Shown here: positions 26,189 to 40,200 of the stretch, piece after piece
Numbering within the stretch: the first letter of the stretch is position 1
How the letters are laid out: each line of letters starts with the position of its first letter
From: Parus major
Lineage: Eukaryota; Chordata; Aves; Passeriformes; Paridae
NCBI RefSeq assembly: GCF_001522545.3
Contig: NC_031769.1
Coordinates: 67,744,162-67,808,161 of the forward strand
Reading direction: 5' to 3'
DNA: 64,000 nt
Made by a program: the position numbers and the translations under genes
The notes under the pieces: generated by a model
Seen by the model: only the letters and a program-made list of their open reading frames with translations
The model's database searches: none
What the model was told of the DNA's origin: nothing

Positions 26189-27934
26189 CTTCTGAAGCTT
26201 TTAAGAAAACTTTCATCCTTGCTTCCCTGATGATTCCAAAATACTTTGAAAGATGCTTTTCACAGTAGTGATAAAAACATCATCACAAGAAAAAAAAAAA
26301 AAAAGAAAAAACCCCACAAACCCTAAAAAGAGCAACCAGATCTTCACCATCTATCTGCTTTATGATTTGGCAGATTTTCAATGGGTGGCTAGATAGACAT
26401 TGAATAAAGCAATAATCTAGTATGGCAAAGCTCTGTTAACAACAGACTCTCCTCAGTTTGCCTTCCTGGCCAACAAGACTGCAAAATACAGCTTAACAGA
26501 GTGAACTCTCTCAAATATTGACAGAACTTCTGTAGTGCCTAGGAGCTAAAATTAACCCAAAACTTTGCAAATGATGACCTTGCCTGACTCTCTTTTATCT
26601 CCTACTAATGCATAAGGTAAAACGGCCCTAGGTTTATGGGGCCTGTCAGAAGCTCTGCCTTTTCAACCAGAGAAAAGTTGTGTTTTCAGCATTTATTATC
26701 ACTGAAGATTACTTTCCAGACTGCAATTCTTTATTCCAAATGGCACTGTTAAAGAAAGCTTAAAAGCAGTTAAAAATTCAGCTTTTCAGATACCTCTTAA
26801 GTATCAAAAATACTTCTCCCTTCATGACAAAATAAAATAATATTTCATGGATGAAGTTGACATATTTTATTATGGATCAGGGTCTTTTTTCCTTAAGGGC
26901 ATTTAATCTGGAAAAAATGTACTGAAGCTATGCAGATCCTTTGTAGAATCACTTAAACTGATTTTGGAAAACTTGAGAAAACTTGCTATAAATTCATAAA
27001 CTTTCTTTTAAAGAAAAAATATTTTTTGTTAATTTTTCCCAACATCCACCCATTATCTACATTATCAATTGTTTCCCTCATCATTATTTCATTATTCATA
27101 AAAAAATTTCATTATTTTGGGATGGCTTTCTGTGCTATATCCAACTAGTAACTGATGCAGCACAGCTCATGATAAAAAGATGGGAAAAAAACACTGACTG
27201 CTGTTAAAGTCTTTTAATTGATTCTGACCAAGCTGTGTTCACTTTGAATGAAGCATCTATAGAGAAATGACATATATTTTATTAAAAAAACCCACTTTCT
27301 ATAATGATTAACAAAGGCTTTTACCTTTTACTCTATGGAAATTTGATTTTTAATTTAGTAAAATTAAAGGGACCTTCTCCTCCTCTGAACAACAAGAATT
27401 GCTATCTGCTTCCTAACAGTTAACTAAGGGTTGAAGGAGCTTCCCTGCTTCACAGGGATGCACCAACAAAAAAAAAATTAATCACATCAGTCTGTATGTA
27501 TTACTCATTAATGAGACCATAAACCAAATCAGATAGATTGCCCATGAATGTGAGCCCTGACAGGTGCCAAGACACAGCCAAGTCACTGCAAGAAAACAAG
27601 TTACCATTTCACTGTGGAGCTGAGGTAATGGTGTCTGGAAGCACCTCTTAAACCATGAAAGATAAAGCAACTTAACTCTCTTTTATTGTCAGCTACTCAA
27701 AAATCATCATCACAGCCTAAGGGCAGAGAGGCACCTCAGCTCTCACACATGGCAGCTTGGGGTGCTTCATTTGAGGAGGAGCTTTCAGAACAGGACCTCA
27801 GAGAAATGAGAACATGAGTTTTTGAGGAAATGAATAAGCAGGTTCATACACACACATTCACATATACACACGGAAAAAAGTGATGACTTCTTGTCTTGGG
27901 CACAACAGGGAAATAGTGGAATCACACATTTAAA

Positions 27935-28047
27935 GAATGTGTAGATGTGGTGTCTGGGGACACATTTTAGCAGTGAAGATGGCAGTGTTAGCACTTTGAT
28001 TCAATCTTAGATGTCTTTTCCAGCCTTAACAATGCTGTGATTCCATG
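27935..28047 (+). repeat. CR1 LINE 3'-end remnant, sense
   Basis: The segment carries the tail signature of avian CR1: a gtagatgtggtgtctgggga stretch, then gatggcagtgttagcac, then a gatgtcttttccagccttaa block, ending in a degenerate tgctgtgattccatg that corresponds to the short terminal repeat unit of CR1. A few bases are diverged throughout. It is 5'-truncated, as most CR1 copies are. Confidence 0.8.
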
Positions 28048-31000
28048 TAGGGAACAAACCCTGCCTCGAAGTACCCAGGGAGGGGAGTCCAACACCTGCA
28101 TCTGTGTGCCAAAAGAGGCCTAAGTACTCCATCTCAGAAGGCAAATGAGGTCTGCCCCATTTGTGCATGCAGTTTACTCTTAAAATAGTAAAAGTACCAC
28201 AGAAGCACATTTTCTAAATAAACACTATCACTTCAGTCCTATTTCTTGTCCACTCACTTTCCTCAACAAGTCCATATTCTCCTATTATTTGCCATCACTT
28301 CCAACATTTTTTAGTGCTACATCTCTACAGACCTAGTTCTACTCTCTGGTTTGCCATAAATCAGTTAAAAACAACCCAATTTTTCTTTAGCTAGAATTCT
28401 TTCAGCATACTTCAGACTTCTATGCAATTAATACCCAAGCCTTTTCTTTTTCAATTTTACTGCATATGCACTAAGAATTAAATAGGGATGGCTAATTGCA
28501 TGGTGCAAATTTGGATGGATAGGTATGTACTGACAAAAGTCATGCTCCCACAGCTGCCACCTTCCCTGTTCCTGCTCAAGCACTTCATCAGGAATGACTG
28601 GGAAAATGAATAAACATGCAACAGCATGCCAAGAAATAAGTCAACAGGGTTTGTTTTTTTCAGTTTTCTTTTTTGAACAGGGCAAATAATTGCCTTTTCT
28701 TCCAATGCATAAGGTCATCTTCTGTGAAATTTCACTCTGAAATCTAACTCAAAGAAAGGATAACAATTCCACAGCCCAGCAGCATTCTTTTCCTTTTACT
28801 TGTTCTTGGGAACAGCTACTTAAAGATACTTAAAAACATTCTCTAACTAAATAAAAGAGTCTGAGGTTTACACTAGCCCTGAAACAAAACCACTGAATCC
28901 TTCAAATTTATTAAAATTGCAACCAACAAACCAAAAAAATCCACACACACCCCTTGAAATGCTAAAGTGGGTGAACCGTAGCAGAGGAGCACTAATGCCC
29001 TTACCTGTAGTGCATGTACAGGCACTACATATGATTAATTTTAAAATATTAATAGCATCCACAAATACAATAGCTGATGATAGCTTTGTTGTGAATGATG
29101 CAATAAACCTGTAGAAACTGCTTTCAGTAAACTCAGTGTAGTAATTACATACCTCAAAGTGCACTGTGATAGTTCCTCATCCTGTCTAGGAAGCTACTGT
29201 AGTGGAATACCCTATTATTCCCACATTTAGTGCTCAGGTTTTAATGTGGTTACAGTACTTTTGAAACCACGAGCCTTATATCTTCTCCAGTTGCATCTTT
29301 TCAGGGAGAACACGGCTGTTTTCTGTGTGACAGTGAGCACTCTGAACTCCAAGGTGATCCCCCACATAAAATGTTCTACTTAATCAACTCATCTGTCTTA
29401 AAAGGATGTGGGTGGCTGGCTAGGAAGAAACCTGTGGGATGATATCTGAAAAAACATGTCTCAACAGGTATGTGGAGGAAAGGAGGAAAAGGCCAAGGGG
29501 CAGAGAGCTTAAAGGGATGAGACCCTCTGGTTAAACTTTATTGAACAAGCAGGATGATACTCTCAGAGAATAAATCAGTCTGTTATTTTTTCTGCTAGTG
29601 TTCCCTTTGCCCTATTTTATTCTTCCATTTATTACGGACCACTAAAGCCTCTTCACTACAACTCTTAGAAAACAATGTATAGGCATAAATTTTAAAAGAC
29701 AGCTTTGGCACTCATGAGCCATGGTGGTCGTAAATCAAAGCAGAACATTGCAACTGATTTGTATCCTGTAACCCACAGCCCTAGCCTCAGCCCTGGTTTT
29801 CACCTACCTCTCATATTCTGACACAGAGAAAAGGACTAGGAATAACAGCTGTTCTTCACTTGAAAATTAAGGTAAACCATTCATGAAAAAGGAATGTGGT
29901 AGTCAACTAATCACAAAACCTCAACAAGTTTGTGAGTTTTCCCTCTCACCCCTAAGAAAAAACACATTACTTCTTTATTGCCCCTGACTATGCCCGAAAA
30001 CAGCACTACAGCTTTCATCTCTAGCAGTGCAAGAAGTGACAAAAGACCATACTGACTTCTACAATACAGTGCTTCTCTTCATCTGTATGGTAGGGTGGCA
30101 CTTGAGGTGCCAGAAAAGGCCCTCTCAGAGCAGCTTTGAGTAAGACTTGACTAATGAATAAAAAGCTCTGTCAGCTTTCAAAGTGAACTTGACAGCCTCA
30201 TGATGAGGCATGTTAGAAAGCCACTGTGGAAGACCAAGTTGCTAAAATGTACTGAACAAGTCATTGGACACAATCAGTGGAAACATCAAATTTGACAAAT
30301 AAGGTGAAGTCTGTAAAATTGTGAACAATTACATTTTAGTTTTAAAAGAATGTATAGCTCAGGCAGATGCCACATCTCTATTGTATGCAAATATTTTATT
30401 TCAATTAGCACTTTTCAATCATGCTTTTTCTTTTCTGAATGACTCATGGATATCTCAGTCAAGAAATGGCAAGATCACAAGCACATGCCAACAGGGTGCA
30501 TTTATCTCAAGAAGAGATAAATGTAGAAGGAGTCATGTAAATCTATCTCAGGATTTTTTTTAATCTGTCTTCCCTTCCAAACATGTTTTCTCTACATGCC
30601 TGCAAGCCTCTATAAAACAGCATACTCAGTTTCCATGTCCTTCCAAGCAGGCCAGTATTCACAAGTATTTAATTGAAACAAACAAAAAAAAATAAATAGT
30701 GTTTCCAGAGCTTGTCCATCAGGCAAGAAAAAAAAAAAATCAAGTCCAGTCTGTAAGTTTTATCACATAGTATTAAGCCAAAGAAGATGTCATGATACTA
30801 ACTTGCCCACAAAATGCACATACAAAAGGGGAAATCTTTAGAGCTTCTAGAGGCCACTTGAGAGAGCCCTTCTGCACAGGTCATTATAGGCAGTGATTAC
30901 CCATGAGGGAAACATGCTGAATAGCTGTGAAGTACGGCCGGATGAAAAAATACCGCAAGTTAAGATCCCTGATTGCACACAACCCTGATATCAGCTAAGA

Positions 31001-31670
31001 ACACTACATCTCGTGGCTGCAGTAGGAGTTTTAGCTAATTTCCAGTGGGCTGACCCCAAGCTGCTCTGGGGCTTCGAGCATCCCTACCTGGGACACAAAA
31101 AATTCTGTCAAGGAATCACAAAACATTGGGAGAAACAAACTGGCGCTGCCTTTTGCCAGAGAAACAGAGGAAATTTCTAAAGTGTCATATGGGAGTTTGG
31201 AAACATTAGTTAATTTTTGAGCCTCTATCACTAATATACCAAAGAAGCTGGAATGGGAAGGCTGAAAAATGTAAATAGTGAATGGTGATGAAAAATTCTA
31301 TAATTGAAAAAAAACAAAAAGCTTTAACATGAAAGCAAAACCTCAACAAGAGTTTCACTTTCCACTCCTATAGATTTTAACACCTCTCATCCTGCAAGAG
31401 TACTCCCTCCACACTAAAATTTAAGCTGATATTAACTGCAGTTGCATCTGAAAGTATGTATTTTTCATACCGGTTAGGTTTTAGGCAGTAATCCCTTTCT
31501 CAGAAACTGAAAGATTTAAATGAAGTCATCGTTGCTAAGTGCACTAGTCAGCCATAGATCATGTTCTCAGAAGTACAAAGAGTACTCAAGGGTGAAAGTT
31601 TTTTATGATAATGTATGATTTCTGCATTAAATACAGAACTGCCATTATATAATTTTAGCATCTTGCCAAC

Positions 31671-31688
31671 TTTTTTTTTTTTTTTTTT
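31671..31688. repeat. Poly-T tract
   Basis: Eighteen consecutive T. No adjoining gene-derived sequence was recognised. Confidence 0.95.
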
Positions 31689-32670
31689 ATTGAGCAGGAG
31701 TAGGAGGGAGAAATAAGGAGGTTGAATGGAACTGGGACAGTTTGTACCCTGGTGAATATTAGGGAAATGATAAATGATCCCTCGGCACACAGACTGATTT
31801 ATGCAATAAAAAGTAAAATACCGTGGGGTGGAGCCTTCGTGTGAAAATATCATCCTTGGACAGCTAAAAGGTATGAAATGCACCCAAGTGTCTCAAATCC
31901 CTCAGGGTTGCAATTAACTCATGATAACCACACCCTCAAGAACTGTCTCCTTTGCTCCTCTATTGGGTGCGAGGAAAAAGAAAGGGAAAGAGTTCTGAGT
32001 GTAAAAAATGAAAGATTGATAGTTTACATTAGCGAACCCTTTAAAATCAAACTGCTAAGATTCCTTAATTTTTGATTTTTGATAGTTAACAGCATGAGTA
32101 AAGAGATATCACATCCCATGTCAGTATGAAAAAAGAAAAAACAGGTAAAGCCAATAAAGCAAATACGCATAAAAAAATTCCACATATATGCATAAACCAA
32201 ACTTGTTAGTAGATTGCAGTTAATACAGTAATGGGATTAATAAACACAACAAACAAAATGTGATTAAACCTCATTCTGCAAAGACTATTACTCAGAAAAT
32301 TCAAATAAATTGTGTTATCCCTAAACCAGTAACATGGCTTGACAATCCCACCTGCATGCACCTACAAATTTCTTTTTCTATTTCTAGTGTTAGAAGACAT
32401 CATTAGAGAGCAGTAAAGTCCTATAATCTCTGTATTATCTTGTAAAAGTCAGAACACTTTCTAAAAAATTAAAGGGATAAAGCTAGGAAGTGTTTTATTG
32501 AGAAAAAGATGTGAGAATCAAACCATCTTAGACTTCTTAGCTATAGGTGCCATACAGACAATCCTCAAATTCAGGTAAACAGACTTGGCCAGTACATATC
32601 CAGCTCAAACTAACTGGTAGCTACTTACATCTTTGTACGGAAATTTGGAGGCATTTGTTTTTTTTGGTTT

Positions 32671-32695
32671 TTTGGCAAGCTACAAGCTTGCCAAA
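32671..32695. repeat. Perfect 11-bp inverted repeat with 3-base loop
   Basis: Arms tttggcaagct and agcttgccaaa flank aca. A T/G-rich stretch lies just to the left. It would form a strong short hairpin in RNA of either strand. Confidence 0.9.
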
Positions 32696-33955
32696 TTTAT
32701 GAACAGCTACAATGCTTGTAAAGTGTAGCAATGTGTCAGCCTAGTAATATATTTACAGGGCATTATTATCCTGCAGAAAGAGGAAATAAAGAATTAATTT
32801 TCTTCCTGAGGTGAGAGAACGCACAGATATTTGATTCCCTTTACTGAACAAATGCAATTGGCTCTCTGCACAACAAGAGCAAATACTGTGCAGTGTATCA
32901 TCACAGGAACTTACCATAGACAGGTATGAGATAGAATTAGATACCATGCCAAAATCACAGCAATCTGATCCTAGGAGGCAATCCCCAACACTGCCCCAAG
33001 ACTTTAGTTCCCATTGACATTTAACAACCACCACCACCACTTTTGAATTTATAGCTTCCCACAAAGTTCCATTCAATTCCATCCAATTAATGTCTTTGTA
33101 TGAAAGTAAGTATCTGGAAAATTAGTATGCTCGTAAAATTGTATGTAAAGACACTTCAGCACGCAGTAAAGCAAATAATATGCTGCATGTCAGAAGTCTG
33201 TTTCAAATATTTATTGTTTTCTTCTTCCCTAGAAGTCGTAAAACTGAAGTTGTTTAAGGAGCAGATGTGATGCAACAGTTGCTCTGAAATGTACATCCTT
33301 AACAGTGTAAGTTTTAGATCCAATTAATTCTTTGTCTCTTTAAAATCTGGAAATTCATCCTCAAAACCTCCCTCAGCTGAAAATTATTCCACCTGCATTG
33401 GGAATTCTCACCTAACCTTAAAAATATAGAAAATTTTACAGTTCAAGAGAGCAAAGAAGGGGATAACAAAAAGTTTTTAGCTATCACATTATTTTTCTCA
33501 CATTTCCCTTTGCTATTCATCAAATCCTTGAATGAAGTCTTTCACTGTAGCTGAACTATGACTTCATGATGTTTCTTCTATTGTTACAAGAGGGAATGAC
33601 TGCCTTGACAAGGAGGGGCTGAGCTTTTAAAATTAAATAGGCATTTCTAACACAATGAGTCTACAGTTCATCCATCATCCATTCACAGCCCTGTCTTAAC
33701 GAGAAAAAAATGTGATGTGCTCTATAGTAAAGATGAACTAAAAATTTCACAGCTGGCAAGCCTGAGGTACTGTTTTCTCAGTAAAGACTAAGGCCACATA
33801 CAGAGAAACTGATTGACTGCTCACCAGGTTTGGTTTTTTTTTTCCCTTCTCAATTTACTGCCTTGGTCTTGAACTTTATAGAAACCTGTTAAATTCAGGA
33901 ATTCAATTTTTATTATTTGATTTTGTCTTTTTCTTCAAAATTGTATCAAAATACC

Positions 33956-34056
33956 CACGGAATCACAGAACAAGCTGAGTTGGAACCCACAAGGATCAAA
34001 GAATCCAGCTCCCAGCCCTGCAAATCCTCAAGAGTCACACCAATTCAGACACTTAA
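33956..34056 (-). repeat. CR1 LINE 3'-end remnant, antisense
   Basis: Read on the plus strand it begins with ggaatcacagaa, the inverted CR1 tail unit, then gagttggaacccacaaggat, agctcccagccctgc and ctcaagagtcacacca. This is the reverse complement order of the CR1 3' end. The copy is short and diverged. Confidence 0.8.
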
Positions 34057-35220
34057 AGTGAGGGTTTGGAACTAACTTACCATATTCCAGTATAGCTTGA
34101 AAAAAGCATTAATCTGAGTTTATTACAAAATTCCAGTTATGATGCATGAAAATGTCTTTCATCTTCCTTTCTTTGCTGAGGTAACATTTCTGGTCTTGGA
34201 ACAAAAGACTAGCAATACCAGCTTTGGTAAACAGCTCCAAATCTGTTATCATGTTGTTCATGACCATGCTTCTCTTTAAAAGTCTATATGCATATGCTAT
34301 ATGCTATGGAGCAACAGCTCAACAAGCTCAAATTTCTCTAAAATTTCTTATCTGTCTTATTATTTATGTGTCTTTATATGCAGGCTTTTACTAAAAAACA
34401 AATAATTGATGCAAATATAAATAACCTCAGATTAAACAGAGCTAATTTTGAACCTCAAGTGCGTACACAGGTTGAGCAAAGTTGAGAAGTTCCCCATGGG
34501 CACAGGGTTTCATCCTGTGGGACCTGATGGTTGGGTCAGGGTAAAAGATCACGAGAATTCACCTTTCTAGGGAGAACCAAAAATGTGGCATACACTGTCA
34601 TATCATCACATATGACTATAAAAGCTTAAGCACATATAATTGGTGGTTTTTAACTTTTTAATTTTTTAGCTGCTGCTTGTAATCTGCCCTCCCAAACCCA
34701 CAACCCTCCCTCAAGGTAGAGAAATTAGTCAATTAGATCACGTTTTGGCAGAACTTGACACTCAAAAAGCACATCTGGCACACAACCAGCACTATGTATT
34801 GACAGGATACTTCCAGCCATGTTGCAGAAACTCAGTGGTGAGAGTAAGAATCCTATACATAAGTGGGCTATGAAAAATGCATACAGCTACACGAGAAGGA
34901 GTACCTTCTGGAGTGTAACCTCACCACATCAATTCACACACTGAAAAAAAAAATTAATTGCAAAGTAATTAAGGAGCTCCTCCATACTAGGCTAAGGAGA
35001 GCCATCAGATGCCTTGAATTGCAGCTTGCACTCCAGAGAGGCTGGAAATAGGACTATAGCAAGGATTTTATTAATAGGTATGAAATAGGCCAACTCCACA
35101 TGACTTTACCCTTCCATGCCTCAAAAAACAGTCTTTCCTATTGCTTCATACAAGTCCTGAGAATTAAGAAAATATAATGCTGTAATGTTTCACACCAGTC
35201 TGTCTTGGCAGCCTATCGCG

Positions 35221-35900
35221 CTCTGGCTGTAGAAGTGTCTGCTTTCAAGCCCTAAGCCCTCACAGCAATTATCCTGCTCTCAGACTAAACCTACAGAGCA
35301 TATTTCAAAAGAAGTTACATCTAAACAGAGGGAATTCAACAGTGATCAATGTTCCATAGGCCTCGGTGGCAATAAACTATTTACTGCCTTAACCTTTCAA
35401 GTTTGCACGAGCGGAGCGCCCGAGAGCCCTGTGATGAATTAGCTGAAGTGTTTGGTTGTGAGCGGAGCAGCCGCTGCTTCAAATCATCTGTCCAGCAGCA
35501 CCGCCCGCCTCGCAGTCCTGCAAACAGCCCCCCACCACAGCCAGTGTCTCTCTCCTCATCTCTTCAGGGCCTCCACTGCCCAGATGTACTTCCTGCCAAC
35601 TTTTACTGTGTCCATCACCTCTAGAGGGGTAATTTTGGAAAATAAAGCACATCAAAAAGCTGGGCACGATCCTAATCATCCTTTTATTACCCACTTGATT
35701 ATTACCTTACAGAAGACGTAACATAGAGAGGATATTGAAGCGCACTCAGCACACTTGAGGCTGCAGTAGCTGATTTAGGTCTGCTTCCCCCTCTTGCAAG
35801 ATTGCCAAAATAAATTAAAAGGGAAAAAACCCCATAATGCCTATTTCATTAGTGTCGTTGTCACCAAGGCTTTCCCACCACTTGCTGAAATACAGTAAGA
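35221..35900. promoter_or_regulatory. Candidate regulatory element with a CpG cluster
   Basis: Nine CpG dinucleotides lie between 35407 and 35515, far above the surrounding sequence. On the left is a forkhead-type site (tatttac at 35378-35384, RTAAAYA on the minus strand). On the right, 35660-35705 has several TAAT/ATTA-type homeodomain cores. No splice-consistent coding exon or family match is seen. The overlapping open frames in three frames look like side effects of low stop density. Function is inferred only from composition and from the GMDS-FOX cluster setting. Confidence 0.35.
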
Positions 35901-36854
35901 GAAAGTAATCCATTACAGATGGTTGAAGACACCTAAGCCTTGGCAAAGTACTTTTGGAAAGGCTGTCTTTACAGAAGTTAAGAGTTAGTTTTTATAAATT
36001 TCAAATGGAATTACTTTGCCTGTAACTTAAATGCAAGGCTAGCTCTTTAATCGTAGTTGTCTTGCTAAGTCTGAGATTTTAGGATAGGCTTTTGAAACAA
36101 GTGAGACCTCTGTAGGCCTTCTGTTTTTACAGTTTCAGAAGAATTTGGTTTCTTACACCATTACCTGGAAAAAAAAAACCAGGTGATCACCACCTTTTCT
36201 TTCCAGTTAAAACATTTTAAGATATGCTTTTCTCTTTATGTAGAGATATGTGGATGTGAAATCTGTAGGCTAAGATGCTAGATATACATATAGTTAATTC
36301 AGGTTTTCTAAATGACCTAAGGAAATATAAAATCAGTTTTGTGTTTTGATTTTCCATGTAGAAGATGGAGATAAAATTTTAGCTTTTAATTTCTAAAGGA
36401 AACAAGATTGTTTCCTTGTTTGTTTTGTTGGGTTTTCTTTTGTTAAACACTACTTCAGTGTTTATAACTCAAATGCTTTAGTGTGAACTGCGCAAGTGTA
36501 AGAATCTGGAAGCTAAACCAGAAACACAAGTAACAGCCTAATTTCATACAGAGCAAAACATAAAAAAACATATCTGGTATTATTTAAGCCTGTGGATGAA
36601 AAACTGGAAGAAGCATTAGCTATTCTGACTGATACATGTATAAATCCGAGGAAAATATGACTACTGAAACACGTTTCTGTTGCTGTATTTACTATCTTCA
36701 TAAGCAACAATTATACACATACAGTTAATATTACCTAGAATTCTCTTTTTTTTAGTATAACCAAGTCCCATAAAACACAGGCCATATGAATTGATAGGAC
36801 TCAGTGATTCTTATATCAAGCTGTATAAATAGCTAGTAGTTATTTACATCTCTT

Positions 36855-37210
36855 AGGCAAGCATCCAACCTTGATTTAAGGACTGCAAGAAATGGAGAAT
36901 CCTTCACTTCCTTTGGTAAGCTGCTCCAATGCTAGTTGTCCTCAGTTAAAAAAATTTGCACCTCTTCTCTACTTTGAATTTGTTTAACTTGAGTTTTCAG
37001 CACTGGATCTCTGAATAATTGCCTGTGAGGTTAAGCACCCAGTAATACCAAACATCTTACTCCCTGTGTGAGTAGGGTCAAAGAGCTTCACATTTGCTTT
37101 AATGAGGTAACTCTAGTGGCCTCCTAATGTCATTTACTAATGACATACTGTAAGACTGTTTTCCAGGCCTAGAATCACTTTTGTCTTTGCTCTGAGGTGT
37201 TTCCTATTCT
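36855..37210 (-). repeat. Ancient CR1-lineage LINE fragment, antisense
   Basis: Motifs match an old CR1 lineage shared among birds, crocodilians and turtles: aaccttgatttaaggactgc, aatggagaatcc, ttggtaagctgctccaatgc, then aaaatttgcacctcttctct with a following ctttgaatttgt, and farther on tactgtaagactgttttcca with aatcacttttgtctttgctc. The copy is antisense to the LINE. Spacing between motifs is roughly kept over about 350 bp, so this is one insertion with internal decay. Subfamily name is uncertain. Confidence 0.75.
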
Positions 37211-40200
37211 CAGCATATTCTGGAAAGCAGAAGACCTGAGGTGTTCTTATATTAGATTATATAAGCAACAGTGGCTCCTTATTTCTGCTCAGTAGCATCC
37301 TGTCAGGGTTAACAGCTTCACTGCTTTTCTGGCATGACACTGCCCTGTGTACAGACCACCACTCACTGCAACCTCTGAATTCTTCTGCAGCTCCTACTGC
37401 CCAGCAAACAAAGCTGTTCCCATCTTCTGATGTGACTGAACTGCTTTCAGAGACAGAAATGACCAGTCCTGCAGAGGAGGGAGCTTGGCTATTGCATCTG
37501 CTAGACTCCAACTAAGTCCTCACAGAGACATCTCAGGTACATATTCCCAAAACATATTCCTAGACTAAAAACTCTATCTTATCCAGTGCACTTGCCTTTC
37601 TCAACCCAAGTCACAAGAGGTATTAAACTAGTTTGATTTAACCTTTTTTAATTTAAGAACTTAGAAAAACCAATTTATTCTATCTGCAAGCTGAAAACTA
37701 TTCAAAAGTTTATAGCAAGTTACCCAGGGAAAAAACACCATATTTGTGAGTGAACAATCTATTTGGAAGACTGATAACTTGCTTGCAAAGAGATAAAAAC
37801 AGGGTATCTTACATCTCAGAGTATGTGAGAATGAAGAAATAGGAAGTGTTTCAGTATTAGAAGTCCACCTTATTTCTAATAAGTAGTTTCTTTGATGACA
37901 CCAGAAAATTTTCAGACAGATGGCTAATAATTTCTCAGCACACATCTTAAAGAAAAAAAGAGTTACAAGGCTTTCCAGTTGTGGGTATGGGGAGGGGGAA
38001 GGTCTAGTTAATGCAACTAAAAGTGTTGTTTCTCTAGGAATCTGGGAAACTTGAAGTATTCTTCTGTTTTATTTAATCAACCAATATGTTGGGAAACTTC
38101 ATTGTTCCTTTAGATTTGCAACCTGAGCAGATCTTTTTGAAAGGCGGTTCCTACACTATAACTCTGCATTAAAGACAGGCGTACAGTGGTACCTAGAAAA
38201 TCTCAGAAAATGGACCTTGAGCTCAGGACCACAGGATGTACCAGACAGCAGAAGAGACTTACACAGCTGCAGATGACAAGTCCAGTCTCCAGGGTGTCGT
38301 GGGCCCCCCTCATGGCATGGATCTTGAGCAGAAATCAAAGGTGCATCACTGTAGCCACCTGAGCTTTCCTTCCTGCAGTGCCATACATAAGCTGCAAAAG
38401 ATAACTAATTCCTTGCTGTGTCTCTTAAAAAAGGCAAATTTGACAGAAATAAGGCCCCAGCAAAGACAGCTGCATCAGACTAACCTCTCTTTCTGGCTCT
38501 GCTGGCATCAAATAATCATCCATTCACAAGTAAAAGCACTTTCAAACCTCTATAGCTGATTTGCCAGATTAAGCTACAATGATGAAGACTGTTACTTTGT
38601 CAGCATCTTTACTGAATTAGTGACTTCACTTGGATTGATCCAAAATAAAAGCAGGGGGGAAAAAAATCTAGATGAAGCAGACAAGATGACCCTCCCTCCA
38701 GGAGTCACAAAGTTGTGCTCCTGTATTTATCTCCTGAGTCACATCACAATACTCCTCCATCTAGGGTCAAAATGAAAACGTAGATTAATAGCCCTGAAGC
38801 TCCTGAACTTCATTCAGTTTGTCACAATGCCTTATAAGACCAAAACATTCATTAAATCTACACAAAATCCTCTTTAAGCAAGTCAAGTTTTACTACAGTT
38901 CACGTCAAGTCTTCTGCATCTATTCCAATTTCATTTGCAGAGAGGAACACACTGGAAGTAGCTTTGTTTTTCACACTGTAAGGTTGTCATTAGATAATTC
39001 AAAAGCAAATGAAAGGTCTTCCCAAGCGCAGGACATCTCTCTCTCGTAATGATGACTTCCTCCTTTCATTTGCTTTAGTTTCATTGCTTCCATGTTTCTG
39101 CCAATGTGATAGGATTTCCTTTTTGCTTAACTTCATTATAACAATTCAGTGATTTACCACTCCCCACAAAAGACAAAAAGAAAAAAATAAGTGTTTGAAA
39201 GCATCATGAGATGAACTTATTTTCTGAGTTAATGAGAAGAAAGAGCTCTCCTAAGCAGAGACAGCCATCTCGGTTTGTTAGGAACAGGAAAATAAGTCGT
39301 AAGAAATGCTCCTTTGGCTCATTTTGAGGCCAAGCATTGTAGGAGTGAAATACTAAAAAAATAGTTTTCTCCCTGATGGCTTTTTTTCCCTGGCATGAAG
39401 GTATCTGGAGAACACAAATGAAGTAAACTTTGAAATGCCTGTAGTGTGGCCAAAAAACATTATAGCAATTGCTTTTTATATACATATATACACACTCAGG
39501 GCCTCAGTTCTAATTTACAGAAAGCAACAGCACACCACCTTTGGGATACATGGTAGAATAAATTGTAGGGAGAATGGACAGACAGACATGTATTTGTATT
39601 TCCATTTACATGTGAGCACACCAGCATCCCACAAAAACATCCAATTTGTCATATTCTGACACTTTCATAAGTCAAATATGACATTTTTTTCAATAATATT
39701 GTCTATCAGTTTTTTGCAATCTTATCCCAGGTTAAACAGGAAAACAAGTGTGTTAACAGTAATTTTTTCAAACCATAATATGCATTGAAAAATACAGAAT
39801 ACCTACAGAATCATTAAAACTACACCATCTAATGAAAAACTTTAATAAACTAATTCACAGTGTTTCTAACTATTAGAGCATTTTCTTCTGGAAGCAATCT
39901 CTTTCCACAAATAAAAAAAAGGGAGGGGGAGAAAAATCAGAAAATAAGTTTCCATAAATTGCAGCAACATCCAATATCTGCTTTGGGCTTTGAATATAGA
40001 TGTATCTAAGAATACATAATGACTGTGTTCCAAAATAGCAGCAGACAAGTTCCATTAGCTCAGAGAAAATAAGAGCATAAATTCAAACACCTTTTTTTTG
40101 GCACCACAAGACAGCAAAAACACATTATGTGATGAGTAGGTGTTTAATTGCTCCAGTGCTTTGACTAGATCCCTATAAATACAACTTGTATTGTCATATA

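Noticed and set aside
35403..35721. Overlapping open frames over the CpG cluster as a coding exon
   Set aside because: No splice-consistent frame and no family match; open in several frames because the local sequence is GC-rich.
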